A DNA stretch of 64,000 nucleotides, taken from contig JAEHOE010000139.1 in assembly GCA_016858145.1 (NCBI GenBank), forward strand, positions 1 through 64,000, given 5' to 3'. Under the pieces are notes generated by a model that saw only the letters and a program-made list of their open reading frames with translations, did no database searches and was not told where the DNA came from. Made by a program: the position numbers and the translations under genes. How positions within the stretch are numbered: the stretch's first letter is position 1; the number at the start of each line of letters is the position of its first letter. Positions 13,165-25,077 of the stretch are shown here, piece by piece. Origin of the DNA: Edaphochlamys debaryana (lineage: Eukaryota > Chlorophyta > Chlorophyceae > Chlamydomonadales).

Positions 13165-13815
13165 TCCGCCCTCTGGGCCCTCGAGCACGGCTTCCCAGCA
13201 TCCGTACGGCAGGCCGAGCATGCTCACGACGGTGCGGTGCTCAGGCCTCCAGGAGCATGTAAACTGCAGGGCGCAAGCGCAGAAGGGTTGCACAAGGGTT
13301 GTGAAAGGTAATGCGAGCGGTGGAGCAAGAAGCGCAGCCCTCTGGGCCCTCGAGCACGGCTTCCCAGCATCCGTACGGCAGGCTGAGCATGCTCACACCG
13401 GTGCGGTGCTCGGCGACGTGCTCAGGCCTCCAGGAGCATGTAAACTGCAGGGCGCAAGCGCAGAAGGGTTGCACAAGGGTTGTGAAAGGTAATGCGAGCG
13501 GTGGAGGAAGAAGCGCAGCCCTCTGGGCCCTCGAGCACGGCTTCCCAGCATCCGTACAGCAGGCTGAGCATGCTCACGCCGGTGGGGTGCTCGGCGACGT
13601 GCTCAGGCCTCCAGGAGCATGTAAACTGCAGGGCGCAAGCGCAGAAGGGTTGCACAAGGGTTGTGAAAGGTAATGCGAGCGGTGGAGCAAGAAGCGCAGC
13701 CCTCTGGGCTCTCGAGCACGGCTTCCCAGCATCCGTACGGCAGGCTGAGCATGCTCACACCGGTGGGATGCTCAGCACGATGCTCAGGCCTTCAGGAGCA
13801 CCGGAACTGCGGAGT
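13165..13815. repeat. 181-bp tandem repeat in the right arm of the foldback element
   Basis: The segment with CTCGAGCACGGCTTCCCAGC recurs at about 13,178, 13,349, 13,530 and 13,711; two successive spacings are 181 bp. Inverted, single-spaced versions of the same module occur in the left arm near 12,150 and 12,312 (spacing 163 bp). The two arms have therefore expanded the module to different copy numbers. Confidence 0.8.
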
Positions 13816-14270
13816 TCAAGCGTATAGGGCTTGCGTAAGGTTACTGCAAGGTACTGCGAGCGGTAGAGGAGGAAGCGCAGCGCTCTGGACCCTCGAGCAT
13901 GGCTTCCCAGAAGCGGGGCAGCAAGCATGCTCGACCTCTGGAACCCTGCTTAGCTACGCGTAACCGGCCCCAGACACTCCAGCGTGACCACTGTACCCTA
14001 CGCTGCACCATGGGCGTTTTGGAGCGCGAAGGAGCGCTCGTGCAGGTGGCGTGCTCGGCTCATGCTCAGGGTGTACGGCATGCCTTGTAACCGCGTGCTC
14101 GGGGCCTCCAGGCCTCAGATACTCGGCCCCCAAGCTGCAAACAGCATTCTTACACTGTCCTGCATCCATGCATGAGGATAGGAAGCGATTTGGCCACGGC
14201 GCTACTTGAGCATGCTCAACACCGGCTGGCCGGTCATTCCACTGAGCATGCTCAGGCCGGCCAGCCGGTG

Positions 14271-16587
14271 GGGTTGCTTACTGCTTGCTGGGGATCGGGC
14301 AGCAGGCTGGGGACCTGGCACCTCAGCTGCAAAGACCCCAACTGTTGAGCCACCAAGTAGTGTTGCTGCGGTGAGCGGTGGACTTAGAATGCCGGTTCAC
14401 GATACCACAATCCAGGGCTGGGAGTCTCTTGAGCGGCATAGGTGCGGTTGTGGTTGGTTGGTGTTGGGTCGGGGTGGCCCGGGCGCCAGGCCCTAGCACG
14501 CTGCCTCCGGCATGCGGCACAGCTGGGCATTGCTTGAAGCCTTCGACCAAGCGAAGGGCTGGGCGCCTGAGCTGGACGCCAGTGAGGTCCCTGCCCTCAT
14601 GGCCCCGTCAGGATTAGCCGGCTCTTGCCCAGCGCCAGTGCCCACCCCTGGGACGCCCGAAACCATTAGACATCGCGGGAACATGACCCTTGCCGGAGCA
14701 TGCCCAAATTTTTCTCCGCCTGATGCCAAGCTGCACGACCTGCCCTCACCCCTGGCCTTGAGCGCAAGCCGCGGTTAGGCTGCATGCCCCAGTGCTGCTA
14801 TCTTCCTGCCGTTTCCTTGGCTCTTGGCTGTGACCGAAAGTACCCCCTGCGCATTCCGTGGCGGGCTGGTGGTGGAGACGGGTTGAGGGGTGCACGGAGC
14901 CAGACTCGAACATTGTGCCCCCTGGGGGGGACCACGGGGCTCAGCCATTTTCCTGCGTTGAGGCAGCCACCCTTGTCAGCACATGTGCACGAAAGTTGGG
15001 CTTTGCCCGTCTTGCAGCTGGCACAGTCGTGCCCTGCGCGCGCTAGGGCCCCTCGTCAGAAAGTGTTCCCCGCACAGGAACCTTGACCCCTATCCTTGCA
15101 GAGCTGAGGGGGCACAGGAGGCACTGTGCGGTGCGGCCAGGGGGGGGGGGGTACAAACAAAGTTCCCCGATATCATGCCCCCAAATCCCCCGACCCCCCG
15201 GCACCGACGACCGACCGACCCGCACAGTGTACGACACTGCCGTACATGGCCTGTACGTACGCCACTTAATGTCATTCGCGTTTCGCTGGACTGCTGGCCT
15301 CGTGCACTATCCGTAGGCGCGCAGAGCACTCCTGGTGGCCCAGGTTGGTCGGGTACAGTTGACCATGCCATGTATGGACCCCGACCCGTCCACTGACCAC
15401 CGGCTCGGCACCAAAGGGCGGTAATAGGGCCATGCTTTGCAAGTATTGTGTGGTGTGATGCGCGGGAGTGGAAGGTGACCTTCTGGGAACACGTGGGAGA
15501 CGCCTTCGGGTGGCCGCGGGTGTGCCCGGGGTCGGCATGCCGACCTGTCCCACCGCTCCCCCCCCCATAACACCGCTGGAAAGGTACGAATGACTCACCA
15601 GCATGAAAGCTTACCTTGCTGCATGCTCAGGGCGTGTGGGATGATGCTGGGAGCTGCTCTACGCCGCGGTGACAAAGTTGCCGTGCCGCCCCGCCCAAAG
15701 TTCCCCGACCCCCCCTGACCGACGACCGACCGAGAACTAACTTTGGGCCCCCATAACTTTGCAATCAATCCTCCATTTTAAAGCGGATTGGGCTCCTCAC
15801 GGCAAGTTCTTGCCAGATGAGGCATGATGTATGTCTGGGAAGGTCCTACCCCCCCGGCGGCGTCAGCATGATAGCCTTGTCGGAAAGTATTCCTACCTCA
15901 GCTTGGCCCAGATGCCCGAAAGGGGGTCAGCAGGGGCCATGACCTTCGGTACATGGGCACATGGAACATGGGTCTCAAGGGGAGAATCTATCCTTCGTGA
16001 CCCCTGCACGAAATTTGCCAAAACGCCTTCGTGCGGAGCCCTTATCATAAGCAAAACTTGCACGAGAACCCACTTCTTCTCCGCCTGGTGTAAGCTGGCC
16101 TTCCAGTCTTCCGAGTGTGCGATTGCTAAGCTACCCAGCCCCTCCGCCCGTCCTATGCTGTTTGCTTGCCCCAATGTTCTCCACCCGCAATCCACTCTCG
16201 CCCCTCGTGCCCAAGCAATGTCCAGAAGAGGGTCCCGATCGAGGGGCGCCAACTCTTCTGGGCATGGAGCCAGATAGACCAGCCCCCTGTGAGACCCATT
16301 TCTTATTGGTTCTCACCCAGAAGCCCCCTGAGTTGAAGATACCACTGATATATACCAGCACTGCCTAGCGCTAATGCTTTACGACCAGTGTGACCCGAGG
16401 GGAACGACAGAAAGAAGAGCATGGACAGTTTCAGGGCCTACCGGTACAAACTTCCGAACACTCTCCCGCCCCTGTTCCACTCCAGTACTCCGCCCCTGTT
16501 CGACTCCACAGCGACCGACCATCCTTATCTATGCACACGATTTAGTGCGCACCTCCCTTCCCGCCCCATTTAATCCCTCCTCCCCGC
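14271..16587. other. Gene-free interval with dispersed-repeat copy A
   Basis: I see no convincing coding exon here. Open frames exist (for example + 14,512-14,778 and - 15,893-16,252) but match no family I recognise and have no splice context. The middle part, about 14,885-15,835, resembles a second copy near 47.06-47.93 kb. Confidence 0.6.
14885..15835. repeat. Dispersed repeat, copy A
   Basis: This copy shares ordered blocks with copy B at about 47,060-47,925. They are a poly-G run followed by an A-rich segment (15,135 and 47,265), CTGCCGTACATGGCC (15,238 and 47,341), and a right block with CATAACTTTG...AAAGCGGATT(T)GGGCTCCTC (about 15,750-15,800 and 47,828-47,885). The spacing is similar in both copies. 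No encoded protein is evident, so it is probably a transposable-element family or its remnant. Confidence 0.7.
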
Positions 16588-19500
16588 TCACGGCTCCAGC
16601 TCCAGCAGAGAGGAGCTGGCGAGGCCGAGCTGCCCGAACGCCAGTGGCGCCTGCGCGCGAGCGTCCGCCAGATGCTCGTCCAACGACCTGTACGGCAGCC
16701 GTACGACGAGCCGCACCCCTGCCGTACCGCCCGGGAGCGGCTCACACGCGGCTGTGCTCCCCTCGGCCGAGGCCGCGAACTGCAGGGGGACCACCACCTC
16801 GGCCCTCCCCAGCCCCGGCCGCACGAACACGCTCCGCCCCGCCACTTCCACCGTCAACCCCTCCGGTACGCCGCAGGATCCTGGCCCCGACCCGGCTCGC
16901 CCCGGATCCAGATCCAGATCCACGGTCACCCGGATCCACTCCACCGGCCGCCCCTCGTACTCGACCTTGACCCGCGGCGCTGGCGACCCCGCCGCCGCCC
17001 CAGCCTTGCCACCCGCTGCCCCGAACGCGAAGCTGCTGGGCCCCGGCCCGGCCCCGGCCGCCGCTGCGGGCGGGGCGCTCCCGGCTGTCCCCGATGCGGC
17101 AGGGGCAGTGGCGGAGGTGGCGGCGGTGGAGGTGGTGGGGGCGGCGGGGCCCACGGGCGGCGGCGCGGGCGCCTTCTTGGTCCGCAGCGCGAAGGACGGC
17201 TCCTCCTCCACCTGGGGCAGCACCGTGACCAGGGCCTTGCGCCTGGGGGTGGGGGGTGGAGGTGAGGGTGGGGGTGAGGGTGTGGGGTTGGGTTTGAGTC
17301 GAAGGTGAGGGTGGGAGATGCGTAGCGAATCACGGCACCCGGTGGGACCCGGCACCTGCACTTGCGGCCGCTCCTCCCCCGCCCAGTGCACCTGCCCCTG
17401 CCTCCCGCGCCCCTGCCCACCAGCCGGCTTTGCCTTCCTCCACTCCTGCCCCTCCGGCTTCCTCCGCTCCCCTCCCGCTCGCTCTTCCTTCCCCTTTCGC
17501 CCTCTCCACTGGCGATTGATGGTCTCCCGCTCAGCTCCAAGCTCCCCCCCTCCCCCACCCCCCCTCCCGCATCACCCACTTGTCGTCCGCCCGGATGCGC
17601 TGCGTCGCCACCACCTCCCCCTTGTACCGCATCTTGGGCAGCTTGTATCTGGGGTCCAGCTCGGCGCCCAGCTTCTTGGCCACCCAGCCCAGGCACATCT
17701 CAATCACGAACACCTTGGGGGGTGGGGATGAGGGAGGGGGGGAGGGGGGTGGGGGTAAGCGGGGGAGCGGGGGCAAGGGGGCGAGGAACCGGTGAGGGGA
17801 CAAGGCGGGCGACCATAACGAGAGGACACGCCATTCAATCTTCCGTCTAGGGATCCCCCCCTTCGTCCTTCCCCTGCCCCTTCCCTTCCTCAGCCCCTTC
17901 CACCCTCAGCCCCCGGCCTCCCCCGCCTCCCTCCACGGCCTTCCCCGCCCTTCCCTACCCTATGCCCCCTGCCCCCCCGACCCCCCCAACGCCACCCCCA
18001 CCTTGAGCCGCCTCGCCGCCTGCGCCGCCCTCAGGATGTCCTCGTTGAACACCACGTCTATGGACGTAGCGGTGGCGCCCTTGCGGTCGGCGTCCACGCG
18101 GGGGGGCCCGCAGGCGAGCGGGAAGCGCAGCGCCTCCACCTCGGAGGGCGCCAGGGCGGCGGCAGAGGCGTCGGGGCCGTCCGAGGTCTGGGGAGGTGGA
18201 GTGGGGTGTTTGTTGCTGAGTGGGATCGCGCCGGGCGGGTGGAGTGGGGGATGAGGAGTGGAGGGGAGACGGGTGGGGATTGGGGGCGTTGGGGAGGAGG
18301 GGCCCAGGGAGGGATGCGAGGGCCAGGGCGAATCGCGGGAGGCTTGTGATCAAGGCAGGGTCATGGGCTGAGGTTGTGCGCAAGCGCCGCAGCACCCCCT
18401 CTTCCCCGCCTGAGGCTGCAGCCGCTCCTGCCCCTCCCCAGGGGGCGTGCGGCCAGCGGCCCCCTGGGCCCGGGTTGTGCTTCCTGCATGCACCCCCCCC
18501 CCCCCCCTTGCCCCGGCCCCCAATGGGTGCCCTCCCCCCCAGCTACCTGCAGCTTCTCCAGCGCCGCCGCCACCTCCTCCGGCATGAGCCCGTTGGTCCA
18601 GCCGCCGGGGGCCGCCACTCGGTCGGAGGAGCAGACGTTGATGAATACCTGGGGGTGGATGGGTGGGGGGTTGGGGGTGGGGGTGAGGTTGAGGGAAGGC
18701 ACGGGGAGGGGATGGGGTGCGCGGAGCATTACCATCACGTGCCCTCCCTGGCTCCCAACCCCCAACCCCCCCCTCGCCGCCCCCACCCCACCCCCCACTT
18801 TCGCCCCACCCCCCAAACCCACCTTGTAGCCCGAGGGCTTCTCGTACGTCTTGATCACGAACCTGGGGCCAGGGGCAGGAAGGGGAAGGGAAAGGGTGAG
18901 GCGGGTGGGCGTCCGCATTTACTAAAAGCACACTGTGCATCACCACACGGTACCCGACAGGTTTGACGCCATATGAGCTCCCGCCGAGTCCGTCCTCATC
19001 CTACTGTCTTGCACTCCTTACTGAGACCACCACACTATTCTCCAGTAGTAAGTCATCCCCCATCAGACTGCGAGGACCGCTGGCCTCCGACACGCCCCCA
19101 TGCGTGCCTGCCCCGCCCCGGCCTCCTCCTCCCCCTCCCCCCACCCCAATCCCCACCGCCAGCTCGGCCTGCCTGAGCCGCCCCTGTGTTACGTCCGTCC
19201 CCGCCTGCTCTCCTTCCCTGGCTTCACCGCTCGGGATCGCGCTCTCTGTCGCCCTTCAATCCCCGTTCGAGAGGCTCTGACAGCTTCCGCCCCTACCCCT
19301 GCAGGGAAATTGACACCGCTCTGCATCGAACACTCCGTGCCCCCCCACCCACCCCATCCTGCCCTTCCGTCAACCCCAACCCCCGATCCCCCACCCTCCC
19401 ACCCCCTTTCCCGGTCGCCCAAGCCCCCCCTCCCCCCTCAGCTCACCCCGGCTTGGGTGTGATCTCCTCCGTGGGCACGTCGTCCGCCCCCACCCCGCCC

Positions 19501-20103
19501 TTCCCCTTCCCCCCCTTGGCGCCCTTCTGCCGTTTCACGTTGTCCAGCATAGTCTGACAGGGGAGGATGAGGGAGGATGAGGGAGGATGAGGGGGAGGGG
19601 AAGGGGTGGAAAGGGGCAAGGGGGAGGCAGACACAGGCAGGCGTGGGGCAGATGGGCTGAGGGGGGGGGTGGGAGGGGCGGGGTGACGGGGGCGGTGTCT
19701 CTCTGGAAAGGCAGTGGGGATGCCAGAGCTGGCCGCTCCAGGAGGTAGCTGCTCGGCAAAACTGTTAAGGTGTTAATTCTTTGCTGCGCGTCTCCGCCCT
19801 CTTCGCATACGGGGGAGTCAGGGACGAGCCCGAGTGACAGGGCCCAGGTGCAGCGGGGGGGCGGGGGGGGGACCTGCCCGCCGCCTGCCCGCCGGTACGC
19901 CCCGCCCGGTCCCGCTTGAGCAGCACCAGATGCCATAGCCCCACCTTGAGGTCGGGAGGCACCTGAGACATGTCCATGCCCGACTGCTGCATCATCTCCA
20001 GCAGGGCCATGAGCTCCTCGGGCGATGGGGGCTGCTCATCGCCGGCCAACCCCGCTGCTGGGTCGCCACCCAGCATACCGCCCGCAGACGGTGGTGCCAT
20101 CAA
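16588..20103 (-). CDS. PIH1-domain protein (R2TP / axonemal dynein pre-assembly factor family)
   Basis: Seven exons on the minus strand join in phase to 460 residues: 20,103-19,945; 19,553-19,447; 18,862-18,823; 18,648-18,547; 18,187-18,002; 17,713-17,580; 17,242-16,588. Residues about 85-240 form a PIH1 domain: GFVIKTYEKPSGYK, then VFINVCSSDRV, then RFPLACGPPRVDADRKG, VVFNEDIL and LDPRYKLPKMRYKG. After an Ala/Pro-rich spacer, about 331-455 reads as the C-terminal CS-like domain (VKVEYEGRPVEW ... VVRLPYRSLDEHLA). Family members act with HSP90 and R2TP; several (Kintoun/DNAAF2, PIH1D3, algal MOT48 and TWI1) assemble ciliary dyneins in the cytoplasm. Which paralogue this is I cannot say; MOT48-like is possible. 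The start is one of two adjacent Met codons (20,103 or 20,100). It lies head to head with IFT57. Part of the CS domain (LDLDPG...GSGPG) is encoded by GATCC-type repeat DNA near 16,895-16,935. Confidence 0.85.
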
Positions 20104-20523
20104 GTCTCAAAGGCTGCAGTCACGCTAACGGCCTGCGGCCACGACACCGACTAGGAATCGCGGGAAAGATGGATGTTCTCGAGCCTCGGAGGTTGAACTC
20201 GGGTTGGACTGCGCCGGACAGTGGTGCAGGCGAGCTGTGGCCCGTTGCTGCTTGCTGATCAGTGTCACGGGATGCAGGCTAGCGAATTCAGTCCTCCTCG
20301 AAGTCAGCGGCCGTACAAGGTTGTGGGGAAGGCGCAAGTTTGGCGACAGCAGCGCGTATCACCCCCAAGCACGTTCAGGCCATAGGCGACGACTGCAAGG
20401 CGCGATATCCATAACACACCACGCCATTTGTCGCGAGAGCAGACCCCGCGCACAAGCCCGCCCCGTTTAGCCTGCCTATATCGCATGCCAGCCCACGACT
20501 AGCAGTCAGCTTAGCGGCACACG
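20104..20523. promoter_or_regulatory. Shared divergent upstream region of PIH1 factor and IFT57
   Basis: About 420 bp separate the two start codons, so both promoters and both 5' UTRs must lie here. I see no reliable TATA box or named ciliary motif. The assignment rests only on the head-to-head arrangement. Confidence 0.6.
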
Positions 20524-23500
20524 ATGAGCAGCAGCAAGCGGGTGCGTAAGCAGGCAGGGCACCCGGTTGGTCCACTTCGACAAGAAATGTGCTGAACAAT
20601 CGTTGGCCGCGGCTCTTTCACAGGGCGGGCGGTCATCGGTTGCCAAACCGGAGGAGGGTGTGCACTCAGAGCCTCATGACGCCCCGCCCGCTGCGCCCGC
20701 TGGGGACGCGCCACCGCCCAAGGAGAAGGCGGAGAAGCCCAGCAAGGGAGGGCCCGTGGCCGTTGGGCGGTCCTTAGAGGTACGCATACCCAGCAAGCCT
20801 GCTCGTGGGGTTGCTCGGGCGCTGACGCTGGGGTCCCTCAACATGCGCGACGAACTGCCCGCAGATACAATCGACCCCCGATGTCTGCATGGTACGTGGA
20901 CCACCATTTAACACAATCCAGAGAACCGTTGAGGTCTGGAGAAGCACGCGGGTTGACGCGAGAGCGTGTTTTCGCAGGAAATGTTGACGGACAAGCTCAA
21001 GCTTCTAAATTACGAAGCAGACTTCTGCAGGAAGAAGTGAGCTTCGGTCTAGGCACGGGTTGGGCGGGGTCCTGAGGGGCCCGGCCTTCGGGCCAGGTGC
21101 CAGTGGCCCGGCATGTCGGCTTCGGACCATCGGCGCCCCCTCGGCCCCGGAGCCTCTGGCCCGCCCACCCGGTCACACTATGTCGCGCTGTACACCCGGA
21201 ACCCTGCCCCTGGCGTGCCGACCTCATCCCCTGCCCCTGGGCCGACTTCCTGCCCCTCAGGAAGCCCTTCCGGAAACCCCTCTCGCGGTTGTACTTTGCT
21301 GTGCCCATGGCGAACTCCAGCGAGCAGTTCTTCTACTTCACCAGCTTGGTGGGTCCAGTCCGAGGGGGCACGTCTCTGGCCGCCGTGCAGGCATTGGCAG
21401 CCTGCCCCCCTGGCAGCCCTGCTGCCAAGGGCCCCACCCTCCCCCCTCCTCACCTGCAACTCGGTGACTTCATTCTCCCCAGCTACCTCAAACCCTTCTC
21501 TCTGCCTCCTCTCCCTCTCCCTCTCCCCGCGACACTCCACCGCTCCGCTCCGGCGACGCGCAGGCGACGTGGCTGCTGTCGCTTGCGGGGGTGGAGCTGC
21601 CCTCTCCCAAGGAGTTCGACGACCCGAACATCACGTGTCAGAACCTGCTGGGGGCCATCAAGAAGCTGGGCTTCGCGCCGCCCAGCTACCACCCCACCAA
21701 GCTCACGGTGGGGCACGGCAAGGAGGTGGTGGGCGTCATCGACGCGCTGGTGGACTATGTGCTGGAGAAGAAGCACCACTCGTACAAGCGGCCCACCTAC
21801 ACCAACGACGGGTGAGGCCGGAGCAGGAGCACGAGGCAGCTGGAGGCTGCGGCGGGAAGAGGGGGGATGGAGGCGGAAAGGGGATGGAGCGGGAGGGAGG
21901 CAGGGGTGTGGGTGATGGAGAGGAGAGCAGCGGCGCAAGGGAGGAGAGGAGAGGGCGGGAGGGAGCGAGTGGAGCGGTCTGCGGAAGGCGGGGCGTTTGC
22001 GGAAGGGGCGGAGGGGAGGGGCAGGGGGGACGAATGAGCAACTGGCAAGAGCACCCGAGCTGGAGCCTTGGAGCCCTGCGGTGGGTGGAGGAGCTGGAGA
22101 CCTGGAGCCAACGGAGGCAACAGCTGTGGCGCTTCAGCCTGCAGCTGCGCCCTGGCGGCTGCTGGGCACAGGCAGGGTCGGCAGGCCTGGGTTGGGATGT
22201 GCCGTGGCCACTTCCCCGGGGGCCCCCCCTGGCAAGGCCCTGGAGGGCTCCTGAGGCTCCGCGCTTCATGGCCCATGGGGTCCTGTGTCCTTTGCCGGCT
22301 GCTTGCGGGGGCGCTCCCTGCTGCGGCGCCCAGCCGTGGTCAGTCCATGGGGACGCGCTCAAGGTCCCTTTACCCCCCCCTCCCCCGCCTCACTTCCCCC
22401 TCACCCCAGGCAACCCGAGGAGGGCGTGCAGATGGACGACGAGGCGGAGTCGGCCGCCATGGAGGGGGCGGACGAGGTGGGCGGGCAGGGGGGGCCGGGG
22501 CTGGAAGGGAGGGGGTGGGGAGGGCCGGGTGTGGCCACTCTGACTCCCCCTTCGACCCAATCCTGCCTCAACCCCAAACCCTACAACCCCAACCCCACCT
22601 CACAACACCGCCCTCACCCCTTCCCACCCCGCCCAGCTGGCCATGCCCGACCGCAACGCCAACGACGATGACGAGGAGGAGGAGGGCGTGTATGTGGAGC
22701 CGGGGCGGGGCGACGTGCTGGCGGCGGGGGCGGCGCCGGTGACGCAGGTGGACGCGGACAAGGCGGTGCTGGTGTCCAAGGTGGGGGAGCCGGGCGGGGG
22801 GGTGGGCGGGGTTGGGAGTAGATTGGTAGGGGCTGGGGGAGGTCGAGAGGGAGGGAGGTCGGGCGGGTGCACTGGGTGTGGGGAGGGATGGGCGTGGCTG
22901 ACGCAGAGGGGGCTGCATACTGGGTTGAGCGCCAGGAGCGCCGCCGACTACTAGCAATGGGGCTGTGGCGCTGCCCCAGCACGGACTGGACCGAACCGAC
23001 ACCTTGAGGGGCTGCGACCAAGAGCCAACCCTCCCCCTCCCCCTCCTCCCCCCTCCCCTTTCATGTCAACCCCAGGTTGACCCCATAGCCTGGAAGGTGG
23101 AGCTCGAGCGTGTGGCGCCCAAGCTGCGCATCACCATCGCCGCCGACTCCAAGGACTGGCGCTCGCACCTGGACGAGGCGCACCAGCACAAGGACGTGAT
23201 CGCCAAGGCCTGGCCCGACTCCAAGCAGTCGCTGGAGCGCCTGCGCACGGACCTCAACGGAACGCTCGAGAAGCTGCAGGTGGGGGGGTGCGGGCGGGGT
23301 GCAGCGCTCGCGACCGGGCTATGTGCGGTCGGCCGCCTCCTGTTCAGGGGAGCGCATGGGTGTGGGGTGGGCTGAAGTGGCGGGCCGTCCTCCTGACCAC
23401 CTCCTTGTTGCTGGCGCGTGTCTCTGACGCGTGCGTGTTGCACTGTGTGCTCTGCCCCGCAGACGCGCGAGAAGTACCTGAACGAGCAGTTTGAGACGCT

Positions 23501-24070
23501 GCTGCAGCAGTACCGGGCGGCGCGCACGACGCTCACAGGTACGCGCAGTCACACCACACGCACCGCCGCCCCCCACCCCTGCCGCCGATGCTGCCTCCAC
23601 CGCCGCCAGCCCCAGCAGTCTCTCCCTTGCCCGGCACCCTGCAGTCCGGCTGCAGCCGAAAGCCTGGCGCTGGACACCCTCCACCCAGTTCCCATTCCCC
23701 TACGCGCTCCTCCTCCACCCCATCCTCACACCCCCCTTCCCCCACCCCACCCCATCCTCTTGCGCCCCCCGCAGACGTGCAGGAGACGTACAACCGCAAG
23801 ACCGAGGCCGTGGCGGACCGCAACCAGGAGCTGCACCGCATCGCGGAGCAGCTGGACGAGGTGAAGGCGCTGATGGACGAGAAGGGCTCCAACATTGCGG
23901 ACGCCACGCCCGTCGCGCGCATCAAGACCGCCATCAAGCAGCTGGGCAAGGAGCTGCACGACATGGAGGTCCGCATCGGCGTGGTGTCGCACACGCTGCT
24001 GCAGCTCAGCCTGCGCAACAAGCGGCTCATGCAGGCGCAGGCGGCGCTGTCGGACGAGGAGGAGGACTGA
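20524..24070 (+). CDS. IFT57: Intraflagellar transport protein 57 (IFT-B subunit)
   Basis: Eleven exons join in phase to 460 residues: 20,524-20,541; 20,624-20,779; 20,865-20,891; 20,978-21,036; 21,261-21,348; 21,564-21,811; 22,410-22,476; 22,637-22,780; 23,076-23,279; 23,463-23,538; 23,775-24,070. Recognition rests on the family's signature stretches: [24 protein letters not shown]...[14 protein letters not shown] with [54 protein letters not shown] and [15 protein letters not shown]. The N-terminal half (about 60-200) is the CH-like domain, the middle is acidic (DDDEEEEEG), and residues about 270-450 are coiled coil. IFT57 is a peripheral subunit of the IFT-B train that carries cargo to the ciliary tip. 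I chose the ATG at 20,524 because its six-codon exon has a strong donor (GTGCGTAAG) that meets a strong acceptor (CTCTTTCACAG) in phase; this first exon is the least certain part. I found no clear TGTAA signal downstream. Confidence 0.93.
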
Positions 24071-25077
24071 GGCGGACGGTGAGGGGGAGGCGGACGCGAA
24101 GCAGGAGGACGGGGTGGAGCGGGCGAGGCGGGGCCCGTGGGCTGTGGGCTGGTGTCTGCCGCTGGTGGAGGGGGGTTAGGGGGCTGCAGGCGTGGAGGAA
24201 TCAGTCGGATGCACGCGCAGGGGATGGGCGGAGGAGCCGGGGAGAGGGGGCGGGCTGCGGGGCTGGGGCCGACGACGATTGTACGGAGCGGCTGACTTTG
24301 GACAAAGTGCTGCAAGCGAATGCGGGGGTGCGCGGTTGTGGGGTGACGTGATGGGCTGTCGCCAGCTGACCGTGTAGGGCCCCCGGCGGTGCGGGCCGCG
24401 GGGGCGGGCAGGTGCTGTGGGAGTCGCGGCGGGGCGCTGGCTGCGGGTTCAAGCCGCGTTGCAGCACCGCTGTACATAACTCTCTCTTCCGTGCGCGTGG
24501 GCCGACTGACGCTATGACTCATAAGAGACTATTTCACGGACTCGCGCGATGCCGTTAGCTTTACGGGAAGGTGGAGTGGGGTTGAGTCTGCATGCGCCTG
24601 CAACATGGCGTAGTGGTCTGTGTGGGAGCGGCGAGGGCTGCCCCGCCCCCTTGAGGTAAACTGTTGTGTGTTTGCCCGTCGCGTCACAGCTTCAGTAAAA
24701 GACTAAGGGATCAGGTTGGCTTCAGCTCTTTCGGTCAGGTCAGGAAGGCTGGGGCTGCAGAGGCAGGACCTGCACGGTGTACGCTGCGACACAAATCTTC
24801 TGCTCGGTGGGACGGAGCACGGCTGAGCGAGTGAGAGGGAGTTAGGAGAGGAGCCGGGAGGCTGTGTGGGCGATCACGGGACGTCGGGAGAGGGGATGAA
24901 GGGGGCAGAGGCGCCCCAGCCACACACACGCATGGCACGGTCCGGCGATGCGATGCTGATTCAGCTGGTCAGCCGCTGCCCATTTTCACCATTCTCCGTC
25001 GTTGATCACTGTCCATCCTGCAACACTTTCGCCACCCACATTACGTCGCGCCACACCTAAGCAACTCGCTCGCAAAC
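24071..25077. other. IFT57 3' region and upstream region of the FKBP gene
   Basis: This interval holds the 3' UTR of IFT57 and the promoter/5' UTR of the next gene. I see no additional exon, RNA gene or notable repeat. Confidence 0.5.

Larger units (their letters stand above)
11790..14270. mobile_element. Foldback element with long inverted arms (non-autonomous)
   Basis: The left end (CACCGGCT..., 11,790) and right end (...AGCCGGTG, 14,270) are inverted copies. They stay matched for about 400 bp inward with few changes, and more loosely for about 640 bp, giving arms of roughly 11,790-12,430 and 13,620-14,270. The arms contain repeated 12-bp palindromes TGAGCATGCTCA. The centre holds tandem arrays listed separately. 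No transposase-like protein is recognisable, so I read it as a non-autonomous foldback or MITE-like element. I could not define a convincing target-site duplication. Confidence 0.85.

Noticed and set aside
14512..14778. 88-codon open frame on + between the foldback element and dispersed repeat A
   Set aside because: No recognisable domain, no splice context and location in repeat-rich DNA. It may be a transposon relic, but I cannot support it as a gene.
22000..22360. Long open frames in the IFT57 intron on both strands
   Set aside because: They lie wholly within the intron between the exons ending 21,811 and starting 22,410, and are explained by high GC content, where stop codons are rare.
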